Shown piece by piece: positions 45,227-55,464 of a DNA stretch of 64,000 bases (its first letter is position 1; the number at the start of each line of letters is the position of its first letter). The position numbers and the translations under genes were made by a program. The notes beneath the pieces were generated by a model. That model did not search any database. It was not told where the DNA came from and saw only the letters and a program-made list of their open reading frames with translations. Source of the stretch: a bacterium (lineage in GTDB: Bacteria > Zixibacteria > MSB-5A5 > CAIYYT01); contig JADJGC010000004.1 of the NCBI GenBank assembly GCA_016708315.1, positions 186,001 through 250,000 on the forward strand, in the 5' to 3' direction.

Positions 45227-45646
45227 ATGAAGCGCAATTCGATTAAAATACTGCTGTTGCTCGTTGCAACCCTCTTTGCTGTCCAGACAGCTCAAGCCTA
45301 TTTCTTTGCCAGCGTTTTCATGGTCACCGGCACAATCACCCTTCAAGGTCGCCCCGCAGAAAAGGACCAGGTCGTCGCGGCATTCATCGGCAGCGACAAA
45401 GTCGCCGAAGCCAAGACTCGCGACAACGGCGCCTTCGAATTGCAAATCCCCGAATACGATCCGACCAAGCCGGAAGTCAAAGGCTACCACTCCACCGACG
45501 ATGTCATCCAGGTCAAGCTCGAAGGCAAAATCGCCAAACCGACTTTCAATCCCAACACCGACAATCTCAAGATCGACCTCCGCGTCGAAACCACTCTCGA
45601 CGTCAAGCTCTCCACCTGGGGCAAAATCAAAGCGCTGTTTAAATAG
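45227..45646 (+). CDS. Small exported carboxypeptidase-regulatory-like protein
   Basis: The 139 residues have a signal peptide (LLLVATLFAVQTAQA) followed by one beta-sandwich resembling the carboxypeptidase regulatory-like (CnaB-type) fold: 'VTGTITLQGRPAEKDQVVAA', DNGAFELQIPEYDP and 'KGYHSTDDVIQVKLEGK'. It has no catalytic part. It has its own promoter. Function is unknown, probably a periplasmic or surface module. Confidence 0.6.
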   Translation: MKRNSIKILLLLVATLFAVQTAQAYFFASVFMVTGTITLQGRPAEKDQVVAAFIGSDKVAEAKTRDNGAFELQIPEYDPTKPEVKGYHSTDDVIQVKLEGKIAKPTFNPNTDNLKIDLRVETTLDVKLSTWGKIKALFK

Positions 45647-45713
45647 CACTCCGTATTCTTAGTTCATTAATCCTCATCTGCTGCCTCTCAGCAGACCGAT
45701 ACGCCTAATTTCA

Positions 45714-45741
45714 TTGACAAAAGGCGCGATGATGTTATCTT
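45714..45741 (+). promoter_or_regulatory. Candidate promoter of the three-unit beta-helix gene
   Basis: TTGACA (45714-45719) and TATCTT (45736-45741), spaced 16 bp, lie 39 bp before the ATG. Confidence 0.5.
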
Positions 45742-45779
45742 TGCAGCAGTAACATTTCTCTTCTTGCGAGGACAATATC

Positions 45780-48700
45780 ATGGGCATTTCAAAGGTCATC
45801 CTGGGCATTCTGATCTTGAGCGCGTCGCTTACAGCAGCTACACTCAACGTTCCGGAAGATTACCAAACCATCCAGTCAGCAATCAACGCCAGCCAACACG
45901 GCGACATAGTACTTGTCGCTCCGGGAATCTATACCGAACGCCTTGACTATCTTGGAAAAGGTGTGAGTGTTCGATCTAGCGAAGGCAACACAGTTACTTA
46001 TCTACGTTCGCCAAGCGGCGCTAACTATGGCGCGCCACTGGTTCTTTTCAAAAGTTCAGAACCGGCATCGGCCGAGTTGAGCGGATTCACCTTCGATATG
46101 GGTCGAGCCGAGGATTTCATCTTGATTTCAAACGGTGCAGCTCCACGGATTCGAAACAACGTATTCAGAGACCTCAATATCGACTTGCGAATAATTCACG
46201 TTGAGAATGCGGCATCAGTCATCGAACGCAACATCTTCGCGTCAAATCTAGTTGGCAACGCATGTGTGGGTGTATACAGCGGAAACGTGACAATTGTCAG
46301 CAACACATTCGATTCCAATACGCGGGGATTCTACTCGCTCTCGACGAATACTATCGCAATAAACAATATTGTTTCCAACTCGGCTGAGTATGGTGTTCAC
46401 GGCAGTTTTGGCACCCTTAGTTACAATAATGTCTGGAACAATCACCCTGACTATCAATACGGTGCCGCGCCTACAAACAGCATATCTGGCGACCCGCATT
46501 TTGTCAATCGACCTGAATATGACTACCGTCTCCTCGCAAGTTCACCATGTGTCGACGCTGGCGATCCGGCGTTCCAATATCAAGATCCCGACGGTAGCCG
46601 TAATGATATCGGCGTCTTTCCGCTGGTGCTCGATTACCATGGAGTTAGTAACTTCGCCATCGATGGTTCACCTTTTCACCACATCACCAACCACGCACCG
46701 ACATTCCTGTGGGGGTATAGTGACACCACGACCGAACCTCAATCGAGGTATCAAATTGAAATCGGCACCGACTTCGATTGGACCGTTGCGGAATTGTGGT
46801 CGACAGGCGAGGTCCTTAGCGCGACGGGGATGGCTACTTATGACGGACTGGAACTGATCGACGGCAATATCTACTTGGGTAGAATACGCGTTGGCAATAC
46901 AACCGCCTGGAGTTCTTGGTATGGCTTTCTTCTAAGCATGAATTCCTTGCCGACAGTGCCGACACCTTTGGCTCCAACGGTCACCGACACCATGTCGTCA
47001 ACAGCGGTTGAGCTTTCAGTCAATAATTCGAGCGACGCCGAGTCTGATCCGATCACCTATGATTTCGAAGTCTACTCCGATTCTGCGCGAGATTTTTTAG
47101 AATATCTGGAGTACTCTGTCCCCTCAGCACTCCCGGTCACCCGTTCGCAACGGATTACTGAACTCGCCCCCGATCAATACTATTGGTGGCGAACTCGATC
47201 AAATGACGGCTATGAACACTCGTCTTGGTCGGAGATGGTCCCCTTCTATGTCAGGTCAGGCAAGAGCTGGCGGGTCCCGTCCGAATACCCGACAATTCAG
47301 GCTGCAATCGACGCGTGTTCTGAACTGGACACCGTTCTGGTTGCCCCGGGCTTCTACCCCAACTTTATCAGAATTGCTGAAAAGAACGTCATGATTATCT
47401 CTGAAGCCGGCCCGTTGGTTACTTTTCTCCAAGGCCCCTCACTTGGCAACACGAGGGAGCAACCACTTCTAGTCTTCAATGGAGCAGCAATTTCCAATAC
47501 GGAGCTTCGCGGTTTCACTCTCACAGGAAACAACGCGGACTACAATGTTGGAATCGAAAATGGTGCCTCACCAGTTATCCGGGGCAACATCTTTACAGGA
47601 CTATCCGCCGGCATGGTGACGATTCGATGCTCCGGTACACATCCATTGATCACTCACAATATCTTCTTCGCCAATTCCGTTGGTTGGGCTTGTGTCGGCG
47701 CCGATGCAGGCGCCACAAGCATCATCAACAACACCTTCTATGGGAACTCCCGAGGATTCTATTCGAATTCTCATCAGACCATTGCCATGAATAATATCAT
47801 CAGCAATTCCGTGCAGTACGGTGTTCACGGATATTTTGCTACATTTGATTACAACTGTCTCTGGCAGAATAACCCAAACTATGATTATCTTGAACCACTT
47901 TCAGCCCACAATTTGTTTGCTAATCCACTGCTCGCTGATCCTGCCAATGGGGATTTTCAACTACTGGAGGGATCACCTTGTACCAATAAAGGAAATCCCG
48001 ATCCGCAGTATCGAGATCCTGACAGCTCGATCAGCGATATCGGAGCCGTCTATTACCGAATGGAACTGCCGATTGCGACCTCAGTGACCGTCGGCTCCGG
48101 TCACAACTTATGGGTCGTTGAAGATGACCCCAACATATATTGGAACTTCGTCGACGATCCGATGTTTTCACCCGGTGGTTACCACATCGAAATCGGATCA
48201 GATGACAATTGGGACTTGGCCGAGTGGTGGAATAGTGGAGAAGTTGTTAGCACCGACCAATTTGCTCGGTATCAAGGCGAAACCCTCGTTGACGGGCGGA
48301 GCTATACGGGGAGGATTCGACTCTTCAACGGTTCTTTCTGGGGTGAGTGGATTGACTTCATCTTTCGCTTGAATTCGCCGCCATCTGCACCAGTACTACT
48401 TCGACCTGGAGATATGGGTGAATCACCGGCTGCTATTACCAGATTGTTGGTGCAAAACTCCAACGACGCACAGCAAGACAGCCTCACTTACCGGTTTGAA
48501 GTGTACGCAGACGAGGGACTCACTCAACTAATAGATTTGCAGCCTTCTGTAATTGGCCAGGCTGATTCAACATTTTCTAAGATTGTCCAAGATCTAGAGT
48601 CGCTCCGCTACTATTGGTGGCGCGTCCGCGCTTCGGACAACCGCGAACTCTCGCCCTGGTCGGAAACAAGCTCCTTCTTCGCACGAAAGCCAGCGGTGCA

Positions 48701-50061
48701 CTCGGTTCCATCTCAATTCAGCACCATAGCCGGCGCCATTTCCGTTGCCCAGGAAGGCGATTCCGTAGTCGTCGAGCCTGGTATCTACATCGAGTCACTC
48801 AATCTCCTCAAAAAACATATAATATTGACGACGTCTGCCGGGCCGCAGTTTACTTCACTGAAGAACACCGGAATTGTCGTCAATTCTCTGCCAGGAATAC
48901 CGGCGATTATCAGTGGATTTACATTTGAAGGCACGAGCTTCATTTCGATTGTTGACGGTGCTGAACCAGTCATTCAAAACAATCTCTTCAAGAACACGAT
49001 TTACGGTTACGAATACATTATCCGCAGCCAGAGTTCGCATCCAATAATCCGAGAAAACTTGTTTGTGAACAATCTCGCTCGCAATCAGTGCGTGTTTATC
49101 TTTAGCGGGCGGTGTGACATACTCGACAATACCTTCGTTAATAATCGTGGTGGAATACTTTCAGAAACCAAACTGACGAAGGCTTACAACAACATTGTGG
49201 TGAATTCGACCTCATTTGGTCTCAAGGGCAATTTTGGTCCGGCCGACTACAACTTGGTCTACAACTGCTCTCCAAACTTTGATGTCGTCGAGGGTCTGGG
49301 TGTCCACAACTTTTCCGTCGATCCGATGTTCATATCGATCGACTCTGCTCATTTCGAACTCTATCCCGAATCCCCCGGCGTCGATGCCGGCAACCCAAGT
49401 TCGGAATTCAACGATCCCGATGGATCGCGAAATGACATCGGTGCATTCCCGGCCGCAGACCTGACGCTCGAGAGCTTTTGATTTGATCCTCCCGGCAAAC
49501 ACGCCTGTGGTCGCACTCGACAGCCGCACACCAACGTTTGCGTGGGACTCAACCGACGATGGCTACCAGTACTCGGTAACTTCCTACTCGCTCTATTTGT
49601 CGGTAGATAGCCTGTTTGAATTCGTAAACATCAATGAGAGCCTCACTGAGAATAGCTTCACCCCGTCCAATCCGCTCGCGTGGGGAACGCGCTACTGGTG
49701 GAAAGTGCGTGCACAACATCAGTTCAACCGCGAACGCTGGTCCGAACAGGTCTTCAGCTTCCGCACCATGACGCTCGGCGATGCCAATGGCAACGCCCGC
49801 GTCGATGTCTCCGACATTGTCTTCATCGTCAGTTTCATTTTTGCGCACGGAGCAGCTCCGATGCCGTTGATCGCCGGCGATGTCAATTGCGACGCGAAGA
49901 TCAATATTGGTGATGCTGTTTATCTGGTGAACTACGTGTTCATAAGCGGCCCGCCCCCTTGTGATGGCTTCACCACTATGGCACCGACAATTCAATTCTG
50001 GCCGGAAGACGGCACAAGGTACCAGGAAACGGATTCGGTATCTGAGTCGGATTCGCAATAA
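45780..50061 (+). CDS. Three-unit beta-helix/FnIII secreted protein with dockerin, interrupted by a frameshift
   Basis: Signal peptide (ILSASLTAATLN), then three tandem units. Each has a right-handed beta-helix domain opening 'VPxx(Y/F)xTIxxAI' (about residues 23, 501 and 970) followed by a fibronectin-like section marked by RYQIEIG/YHIEIGSD and 'YYWWRxRxxD'. The first frame stops at 49481 after the third helix. The third FnIII-like section ('TPTFAWDSTDDGYQYSV', RYWWKVRAQ) and a dockerin ('GDANGNARVDVSDIVFIVSF', 'GDVNCDAKINIGDAVYLVNY') continue one base later. Removing one T from TTTT (49476-49479) gives ESFDLILPANTP and about 1426 residues. It is probably a surface or polysaccharide-binding protein. 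Confidence 0.8.
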
Positions 50062-50081
50062 CGCTCAAGATCAAATCGTCC

Positions 50082-50119
50082 AAAAAAGAAAACGGGCTTG
50101 CCAAATTCGGCAAGCCCGT
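50082..50119 (-). terminator. Rho-independent terminator of the NHL-repeat gene
   Basis: ACGGGCTTGCC-GAATTT-GGCAAGCCCGT (11-bp perfect stem on the minus strand) is followed by TTTTCTTTTTT. Confidence 0.85.
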
Positions 50120-50143
50120 CCCGTCTAAAGTCTATTGCAACGA

Positions 50144-52048
50144 CTACATCCGCGGCATCGCACTCACCCTTACCCCGACTCCAAATCCGCTCGATCCCTT
50201 CTCCTCAAATGTCACCGGCACGACCGCGCGAATCATGTCGTAGTAAATCGTCGTCGCCCCTTCTTTCCGCATATTCAGAACGATGTCAATCGTCACGCTG
50301 GCAGAACCGACCGCTCCGCTCACCGGAATCTCAAACTCGCCGGTCGCCTGATTCAAAACAACTTCACTGGGCTTGGCGGTAAATGCAACCACCTTGGAAT
50401 CGCTGGAACGGAAATCGACAAAGAACGCCTCGCGCTCCAGCATCCGATATCCATCCGGTATCATCAATGCGATACTGATCTTGCCCGCGCCGCTCTTCAA
50501 TTTCGCCGGGGGTAATTTCATTTCCTTACCGGCGAAGTTGGCCCTCGTCTGCACCGCAATCTTGCCAAGATTTGTTAACTGCAAACTGCTGACTTTCTGT
50601 GTCGCTATGTCGACAATGCGAACTTGCTGATTATTGCAATCCGCAACGAACAGCTTCCCGCCAACAACTGCCAAACCTGTCGGCTCGAAGAAACTCGCTA
50701 ACGCCGCTTCGCCATTGTTTGATCCTTTGCGCCCGCTGCCGACGAAATCGCTCACCGCCTTTGTCGCCAGGTTAACGACCTTTACCTTCTGATCGTAGCT
50801 GTCCGTCGCATACAGCATCCCGTCTCGATACTCAATACCTTGAGGATACCGCAGCCCAGTGGCAACTAATGTTTCCACTTGTCCGGTAGCTACATCAATA
50901 GAACGAATCGCACTGCCTTCGCTTTCGACAAAAAACAGCCTCGTCCCATCCGTCGTAATTCCACTCGGGCGCGACATTGTGGCTTCATTAAATGCTCCAT
51001 CCGCACTTCCAAATTGTCCCGACCCGGCGAAGTGACTTGCACGACTGGATGCTAAATCAACCACCCAAATCTGATTGTTACCGGAAGCAGTGACATACAA
51101 CTTGCCATCCAGCGCCACCAGATCGCGCGGGTACTTCATTCCAGCCGAAGCGTCGGCTACCGTCTTGACCTTCTTCGCCGTAAGATCAACCTCGCGGATC
51201 GCGTGATTCTCCGTGTCCGCAACATACAAGCGATCTCCAACCAATGCCAATCCCTGCGGATGATTGAATCGCGCTTCAGTCAATGCACCGTCCTGGTTGC
51301 CTTTCAAGCCGCTTCCGACAATGAACTCAATCTTACCGGCTGTCGTCATCGCCAGAATCCGATGATTGCCTGCATCACTCAAGTAAAGACGCGCACCACC
51401 GGAGTCGGCGACGAGGCCGGATGGATACTTGAGAAGCGACTGCTCCTTGCGATATAGTTCCGGGACGAAGCCAATCTTATGGCGGCCGATCAAAGAGTCA
51501 GCATCGAAGTAAGGAATTGCCTGCGCAATGATTCCGTCGAAAAGCTCGAATACGCCGGTCCCTTCATGAACGCCGATGACTCGTCCCGCCGTGTTGACCA
51601 GCACGAACGACGGACGCGACTTCATCCCATACTCATTCCACAACTGCGAGCCGCTGTCGTTGACAACGGGAATCGTGATTTCATTCCGCAGCAGGGCGTG
51701 CCTGATTGCGTCGCTGTCTTTTTCATATTCCGACCGCGGCGAGTGAATTCCGACAACGATCAGTTCTTCCTGATACTTCTGGCGCAACTGCTCCAGCTCC
51801 GGCACCACTGTTATGCAGTCCATTGAAGACATCGACCAGAAATAGACCAACACAATCTTGCCGTGAAATTGCTGCAATGTCATTGGTTGAAGCGAGTTCA
51901 GCCAATCCAATCCGACCGGAAACTCCGGTGCATAAATCCGTCCATCCAATTGATCCGTACTCATTGGCTCTTGTGCATAAATCGTTGCCGCAACAGACAG
52001 CAACAATGCCCCCATGATAAGAACAGCGACGCGTAGAAAAGTATTCAC
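50144..52048 (-). CDS. Exported thioredoxin-like/NHL-repeat protein (NHLRC2-like)
   Basis: The GTG start with GGAGG upstream gives 634 residues: a signal peptide (LLLSVAATIYAQ), a thioredoxin-fold domain (about 35-165, 'FHGKIVLVYFWSMSSMDCIT') and an NHL beta-propeller (about 195-500, with repeated 'GSxxGxxDGAxxxAxFxxPxG' motifs, for example 'GNQDGALTEARFNHPQGLAL'). A C-terminal beta domain ends the protein. The architecture matches NHLRC2-type proteins. The usual CxxC is reduced to a single Cys (SSMDC), so disulfide exchange is unlikely. It has its own terminator. Confidence 0.8.
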   Translation of the reverse strand: MNTFLRVAVLIMGALLLSVAATIYAQEPMSTDQLDGRIYAPEFPVGLDWLNSLQPMTLQQFHGKIVLVYFWSMSSMDCITVVPELEQLRQKYQEELIVVGIHSPRSEYEKDSDAIRHALLRNEITIPVVNDSGSQLWNEYGMKSRPSFVLVNTAGRVIGVHEGTGVFELFDGIIAQAIPYFDADSLIGRHKIGFVPELYRKEQSLLKYPSGLVADSGGARLYLSDAGNHRILAMTTAGKIEFIVGSGLKGNQDGALTEARFNHPQGLALVGDRLYVADTENHAIREVDLTAKKVKTVADASAGMKYPRDLVALDGKLYVTASGNNQIWVVDLASSRASHFAGSGQFGSADGAFNEATMSRPSGITTDGTRLFFVESEGSAIRSIDVATGQVETLVATGLRYPQGIEYRDGMLYATDSYDQKVKVVNLATKAVSDFVGSGRKGSNNGEAALASFFEPTGLAVVGGKLFVADCNNQQVRIVDIATQKVSSLQLTNLGKIAVQTRANFAGKEMKLPPAKLKSGAGKISIALMIPDGYRMLEREAFFVDFRSSDSKVVAFTAKPSEVVLNQATGEFEIPVSGAVGSASVTIDIVLNMRKEGATTIYYDMIRAVVPVTFEEKGSSGFGVGVRVSAMPRM

Positions 52049-52124
52049 CGGGATCTATCCTCCGAATTCAAATTGACAATATCCATTATTCGATTACACG
52101 CATTCGCGCGGTCGTAGTTCCCGC

Positions 52125-53426
52125 TCAGGCGATCTTGCGATAGACGGCGCCCGGCGCATAAAGTGTCAAGGTCACTCCTCGCACCACCATGTAAGCAATC
52201 ATTGCCAGCCACAGCGCGTGGTTGCCGATATGCGGTTCTGCCAGATAATACACTGGAAAATAGAACACGACCGTGGCAATCGCCATCGAGATCAGCATCG
52301 CCTTTGTCGCCGTGGCGCCGATGAATACGCCGTCCCACACAAAGCAGACTCCGTTCACCAGCGGGGCAATAATCGTCCAAATGAAAAACGTCATCGCCGT
52401 CGCGACTACAATCTCGTTGCTCGTGAACAACCGGACAATCAGCTCACCGAAGAAGAGATAGGCCAGAGTTACGATGCCGCCCAGCGCCACCGCCCACACG
52501 AATATCAGTTTCACTGCCTTCTTGAGATTCACCAAATCCTTCGCCCCGACAAACCTGCCGACCAGACTTTCCGCGGCATAGGCGAATCCGTCCACGCCGT
52601 AGGCCAATATCATCCACAATTGCATCAGAATCGTATTCGCCGCTAATACGTCATCGCCGTACTCCGCCGACTTCGCGGTGAAGAATGTATAGGTCGCTAT
52701 CAACAGCATCGTCCGTAGAAATATATCGCGGTTGACTGAGAAGAACTTCTTCATCGCCGCCACATCGAGTATCTGTTTGCGCACGATCCCTGTCGCATAT
52801 TCGCGATACTTGAAATAGAACAGCGCCGATGCCAGCACTACTCCGCAGTACTGTGCGATCAATGTCCCCAGCGCCACACCGGCGACCTTGAGATGAAGCA
52901 CTTGTATAAAAAACACATCAAGAGCGATTGTCAGGCAGTTGATAAATATCGCAATGATCATCGGGTAACGCGCGTTTTGCATTCCCAAGAACCAGCCTTG
53001 GATCGCATAAATCAACAGCGCCGCCGGTGCGCTCCAGATGCGAATATCAAAGTAGATCGCCGCCTGCTTCTCAACATCATCACTCGCCGTCACCGATTGA
53101 AACGCCGTCCAATGAATCAGTGTCTGAAGCAGGATCAGCGCGACTCCCGCGATCAGTGCCACAATCACTGCCCGGCTCAGAATCAAACCGCATTCGCGTT
53201 GATTATTTTCGCCGTATGCTTGCGCCGTCAGCCCCGTCGTTCCCATCCGCAAAAATCCAAACGCCCAGAAAATGAAATTAAATATCATCGCCCCGATCGC
53301 CACGCCGCCGAGATAATACTGATGCTCCAGATGCCCCACCAAAGCCGTATCGACCGAGCTTAGCAGTGGCACCGAAACATTGGTAATGATACTGGGAATC
53401 GCGAGCTTGAGAATATCCTTGTTCAT
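52125..53426 (-). CDS. MATE-family efflux transporter (DinF-like)
   Basis: From the ATG at 53426 (a TTG five codons earlier is the alternative) the 433 residues span about twelve transmembrane helices in two halves. Family motifs are 'IPSIITNVSVPLLSSVDTAL', 'GFLRMGTTGLTAQAYGENNQ' and 'YGVDGFAYAAESLVGRFVGA'. It resembles DinF-type MATE exporters, which use sodium or proton gradients; the substrate is unknown. It is followed by a 76-bp gap before the NHL gene. Confidence 0.88.
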   Translation of the reverse strand: MNKDILKLAIPSIITNVSVPLLSSVDTALVGHLEHQYYLGGVAIGAMIFNFIFWAFGFLRMGTTGLTAQAYGENNQRECGLILSRAVIVALIAGVALILLQTLIHWTAFQSVTASDDVEKQAAIYFDIRIWSAPAALLIYAIQGWFLGMQNARYPMIIAIFINCLTIALDVFFIQVLHLKVAGVALGTLIAQYCGVVLASALFYFKYREYATGIVRKQILDVAAMKKFFSVNRDIFLRTMLLIATYTFFTAKSAEYGDDVLAANTILMQLWMILAYGVDGFAYAAESLVGRFVGAKDLVNLKKAVKLIFVWAVALGGIVTLAYLFFGELIVRLFTSNEIVVATAMTFFIWTIIAPLVNGVCFVWDGVFIGATATKAMLISMAIATVVFYFPVYYLAEPHIGNHALWLAMIAYMVVRGVTLTLYAPGAVYRKIA

Positions 53427-53522
53427 TTGGGAATGAATCAACGCCCGATTACCGTTTTTTCCAAACGGATTCTTGGGGTGTCTTTACCGCTCTCGTTAAA
53501 TGACTTGTTAAATTCCCCTCTT

Positions 53523-53575
53523 GAGAGGGGTGGCTCCGAGCCGAAGAATGAGGCTCGGAGACGGGGTGTGTCTTT
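53523..53575. repeat. Dispersed hairpin repeat B, copy 2
   Basis: GAGAGGGGTGGCTCCGAGCC-GAAGAATGA-GGCTCGGAGACGGGGTGTG. The CTCCGAGCC/GGCTCGGAG stem is perfect, as in copy 1, but the loop differs. Confidence 0.8.
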
Positions 53576-53597
53576 CCTGCCCTGGCGCTATCGCAAC

Positions 53598-54086
53598 CTA
53601 CGAAGCGCTAAACGCCTGCGCGTGCCAGCTCTGAGAAAGCGGCACTTCCCACTTGTCGGCGTGAAGATCGCCTATCGTCGTAATCGTGTTATTGAACACA
53701 CTTGTGTCGGAGTTGATTTTGCCCGCATCGACCAGCCCCTGAAACTCACTGCGCGTCGTTGTCCGCACAACATCACCGTCGCGGTAGAAAACGAAACCGC
53801 GGTCGAGCGCATCAAGATTATGCTGCGCCTTCAACCACTTGAACACCGCCACGCTCGAATCAATCGAACACCCCGAAATCCCGTTGTCGCTTTCAGCGGC
53901 GATAAGCACAAACTGGTCGTGCACAATCTCAAACGCTCCGCGCACGTCGTGCTGATGCGACTTCCAATCATCGACAAAGTTCTTAAGCACGGTGTAGACC
54001 AAAGTTACTTCGCCGGCATCCAGCCTGCGCGAAAACGCATAGATCCACAACTTGGTCTCCGGCCTGTAATCTTCAAGTAGCTTCAT
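53598..54086 (-). CDS. Conserved hypothetical protein of the Bacteroidetes 'GCSID...WHA' family
   Basis: The 162-residue soluble protein contains WIYAFSRRLDAGEV, 'VDDWKSHQHDVRGAFEIVHD', SGCSIDSSVAVFKWLK and 'VFNNTITTIGDLHADKWEVP' ending LSQSWHAQAF. I recognise this as a family common in Bacteroidetes, sometimes mislabelled as an ABC-transporter ATPase although it has no Walker motifs. Function is unknown. It is flanked on both sides by repeat B copies. Confidence 0.7.
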   Translation of the reverse strand: MKLLEDYRPETKLWIYAFSRRLDAGEVTLVYTVLKNFVDDWKSHQHDVRGAFEIVHDQFVLIAAESDNGISGCSIDSSVAVFKWLKAQHNLDALDRGFVFYRDGDVVRTTTRSEFQGLVDAGKINSDTSVFNNTITTIGDLHADKWEVPLSQSWHAQAFSAS

Positions 54087-54182
54087 ATTCAACTATCTAA
54101 ACCTCGCGATTGTGTCATTCCCGCGATTCGGATGTTGCGTCATTCGGCAATTAAGCGAGCTCCAGCGTTAAGTTTAAATTTC

Positions 54183-54240
54183 TAGAGAGGGGTGGCTGGA
54201 TGCCCGAAGAATGAGGGCGGTCGAGACGGGGTGTGTCTTG
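54183..54240. repeat. Dispersed hairpin repeat B, copy 3 (degenerate)
   Basis: GAGAGGGGTGGCTGGATGCCC-GAAGAATGA-GGGCGGTCGAGACGGGGTGTG. The outer parts match copies 1 and 2 but the stem has diverged and pairs only partly. Confidence 0.7.
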
Positions 54241-54256
54241 TCCGCGCCTTGCGCCC

Positions 54257-54670
54257 CTACAAATTCGCGTCAAACGCCTTGGTCAAATTCTCCGCGATCT
54301 CATGCGGGGGATGCCCCTCGATCTGGTGCCGCTCCATCATATACACCAGCTTGCCGTCCTTGAACAGCGCCACCGAGGGCGATGACGGCGGATATCCGGT
54401 CGTATAGGCGCGCGCCTTGGCGACCGCATCGTTGTCCTGTCCGGCAAATACCGTCGCCAGCTTTTGCGGCAGCTTCTTATGCTTGAGCGCCATCTTGATT
54501 CCCGGGCGCGCATTTCCGGCGGCGCATCCGCACACCGAGTTGAACACAACCAGCACGCTGCCGGTCTTTTCGCCCAGCGCCTTTTCGACATCGGCGGCAT
54601 TGCGCCACTCTTCGAATCCCACGCTGGTCAACTCTTTGCGCATCGGCGTCACTAATTCTTCTGGATACAT
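54257..54670 (-). CDS. BrxA/BrxB-family bacilliredoxin
   Basis: The 137-residue thioredoxin-fold protein (DUF1094, YphP/YqiW family) has the active-site CGC motif in FNSVCGCAAGNARPG (about 43-57), then 'VFAGQDNDAVAKARAYTTGY' and PPSSPSVALFKDGKL. Bacilliredoxins remove bacillithiol or similar thiols from oxidised cytoplasmic proteins. Here the low-molecular-weight thiol is unknown. AAAGGA precedes the ATG. Confidence 0.9.
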   Translation of the reverse strand: MYPEELVTPMRKELTSVGFEEWRNAADVEKALGEKTGSVLVVFNSVCGCAAGNARPGIKMALKHKKLPQKLATVFAGQDNDAVAKARAYTTGYPPSSPSVALFKDGKLVYMMERHQIEGHPPHEIAENLTKAFDANL

Positions 54671-54997
54671 ATTTATCGATTCCTTTACTCTACAATTACT
54701 TGTTTGCTAAGGTATTACGCCGCCCAACAGCCATTTGCTTGACCGCGATTTTCAAGAATTAGTAACGCCGGCAAAGCCCATTCGTTCCCTGTAGAATCTG
54801 AGCCCTGAAGCCACAAACGGCTACGGCAAGACTCAGTAGGGGCTTGGTTTGCGAGCCCGGTTCTCTGACTTGTTGTTATTCCCCTTAACAAAGGGAGCAA
54901 GGGGTTGTATTCATGGTCTTGCAGATAAGTCGCCCACCCAGCGAACCGCCGAACCCGACCCTCGAACTCAACTAATTATATGTTCGCCGAATCGACC
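54671..54997. other. Intergenic region without recognised features
   Basis: I see no coding frame, RNA gene or clear hairpin here, only short degenerate direct repeats. Confidence 0.4.
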
Positions 54998-55379
54998 TCA
55001 TTGATTGATACTGCCCGTATCGCGCAAGTTGATTCCGTCGTGAGGTACAAACACAGTAGCGAAGATGCTTAGATCAGACCACACCAAATAGACGTACAGC
55101 CACAGAGTCCCTTGCTCATCAACGAATGTAATACCTGCATGGTCAGGCGCAACAGTCTCAACTTGGAATGCTATTGGCGACACATTCTCTTTTCGTGCTA
55201 GTCTTTCATCCATTCGTTGTTGGGGACGGGATTTGATCACCGGTACGCAAGTAAATACTCGAGAGTTGAAGCGCGGAATCCTCGCCTCTCTTCCAGTAGC
55301 TGGTAACGGTCCCATCGACGTCTTCGATAACGTTTTCTGGTATATCGATTGTATAGCTCTTGGTTATCTCGATGCGCAC
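54998..55379 (-). CDS. Small hypothetical protein, interrupted by a frameshift
   Basis: The GTG start at 55379 has GGAG at 8-bp spacing and encodes 'MRIEITKSYTIDIPENVIED', VDGTVTSYWKRGEDSALQL and SSIYLRTGDQIPS, then loses frame. The other frame carries on as 'QQRMDERLARKENVSPIAFQ' and ends 'YLVWSDLSIFATVFVPHDGI'. Removing one C from the coding-strand CCCC (55225-55222) joins them as IPSQQRMDER, about 126 residues in all. It looks like an immunity- or DUF-type single-domain protein with alternating beta strands, but I do not recognise the family. Confidence 0.55.
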
Positions 55380-55464
55380 TAATCATGCTCCAAAGTGCAA
55401 TGTTTGAGAATTATCGGGTTCCGCGTTCCGCCGGGAACCCGACCTACAAATTGTACTTGCGGCC

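Noticed and set aside
49483..50061. Independent dockerin gene downstream of the three-unit beta-helix gene
   Set aside because: It starts mid-domain, lacks a signal peptide and ribosome binding site, and completes the third FnIII-like domain of the preceding gene. It is treated as the frameshifted 3' end.
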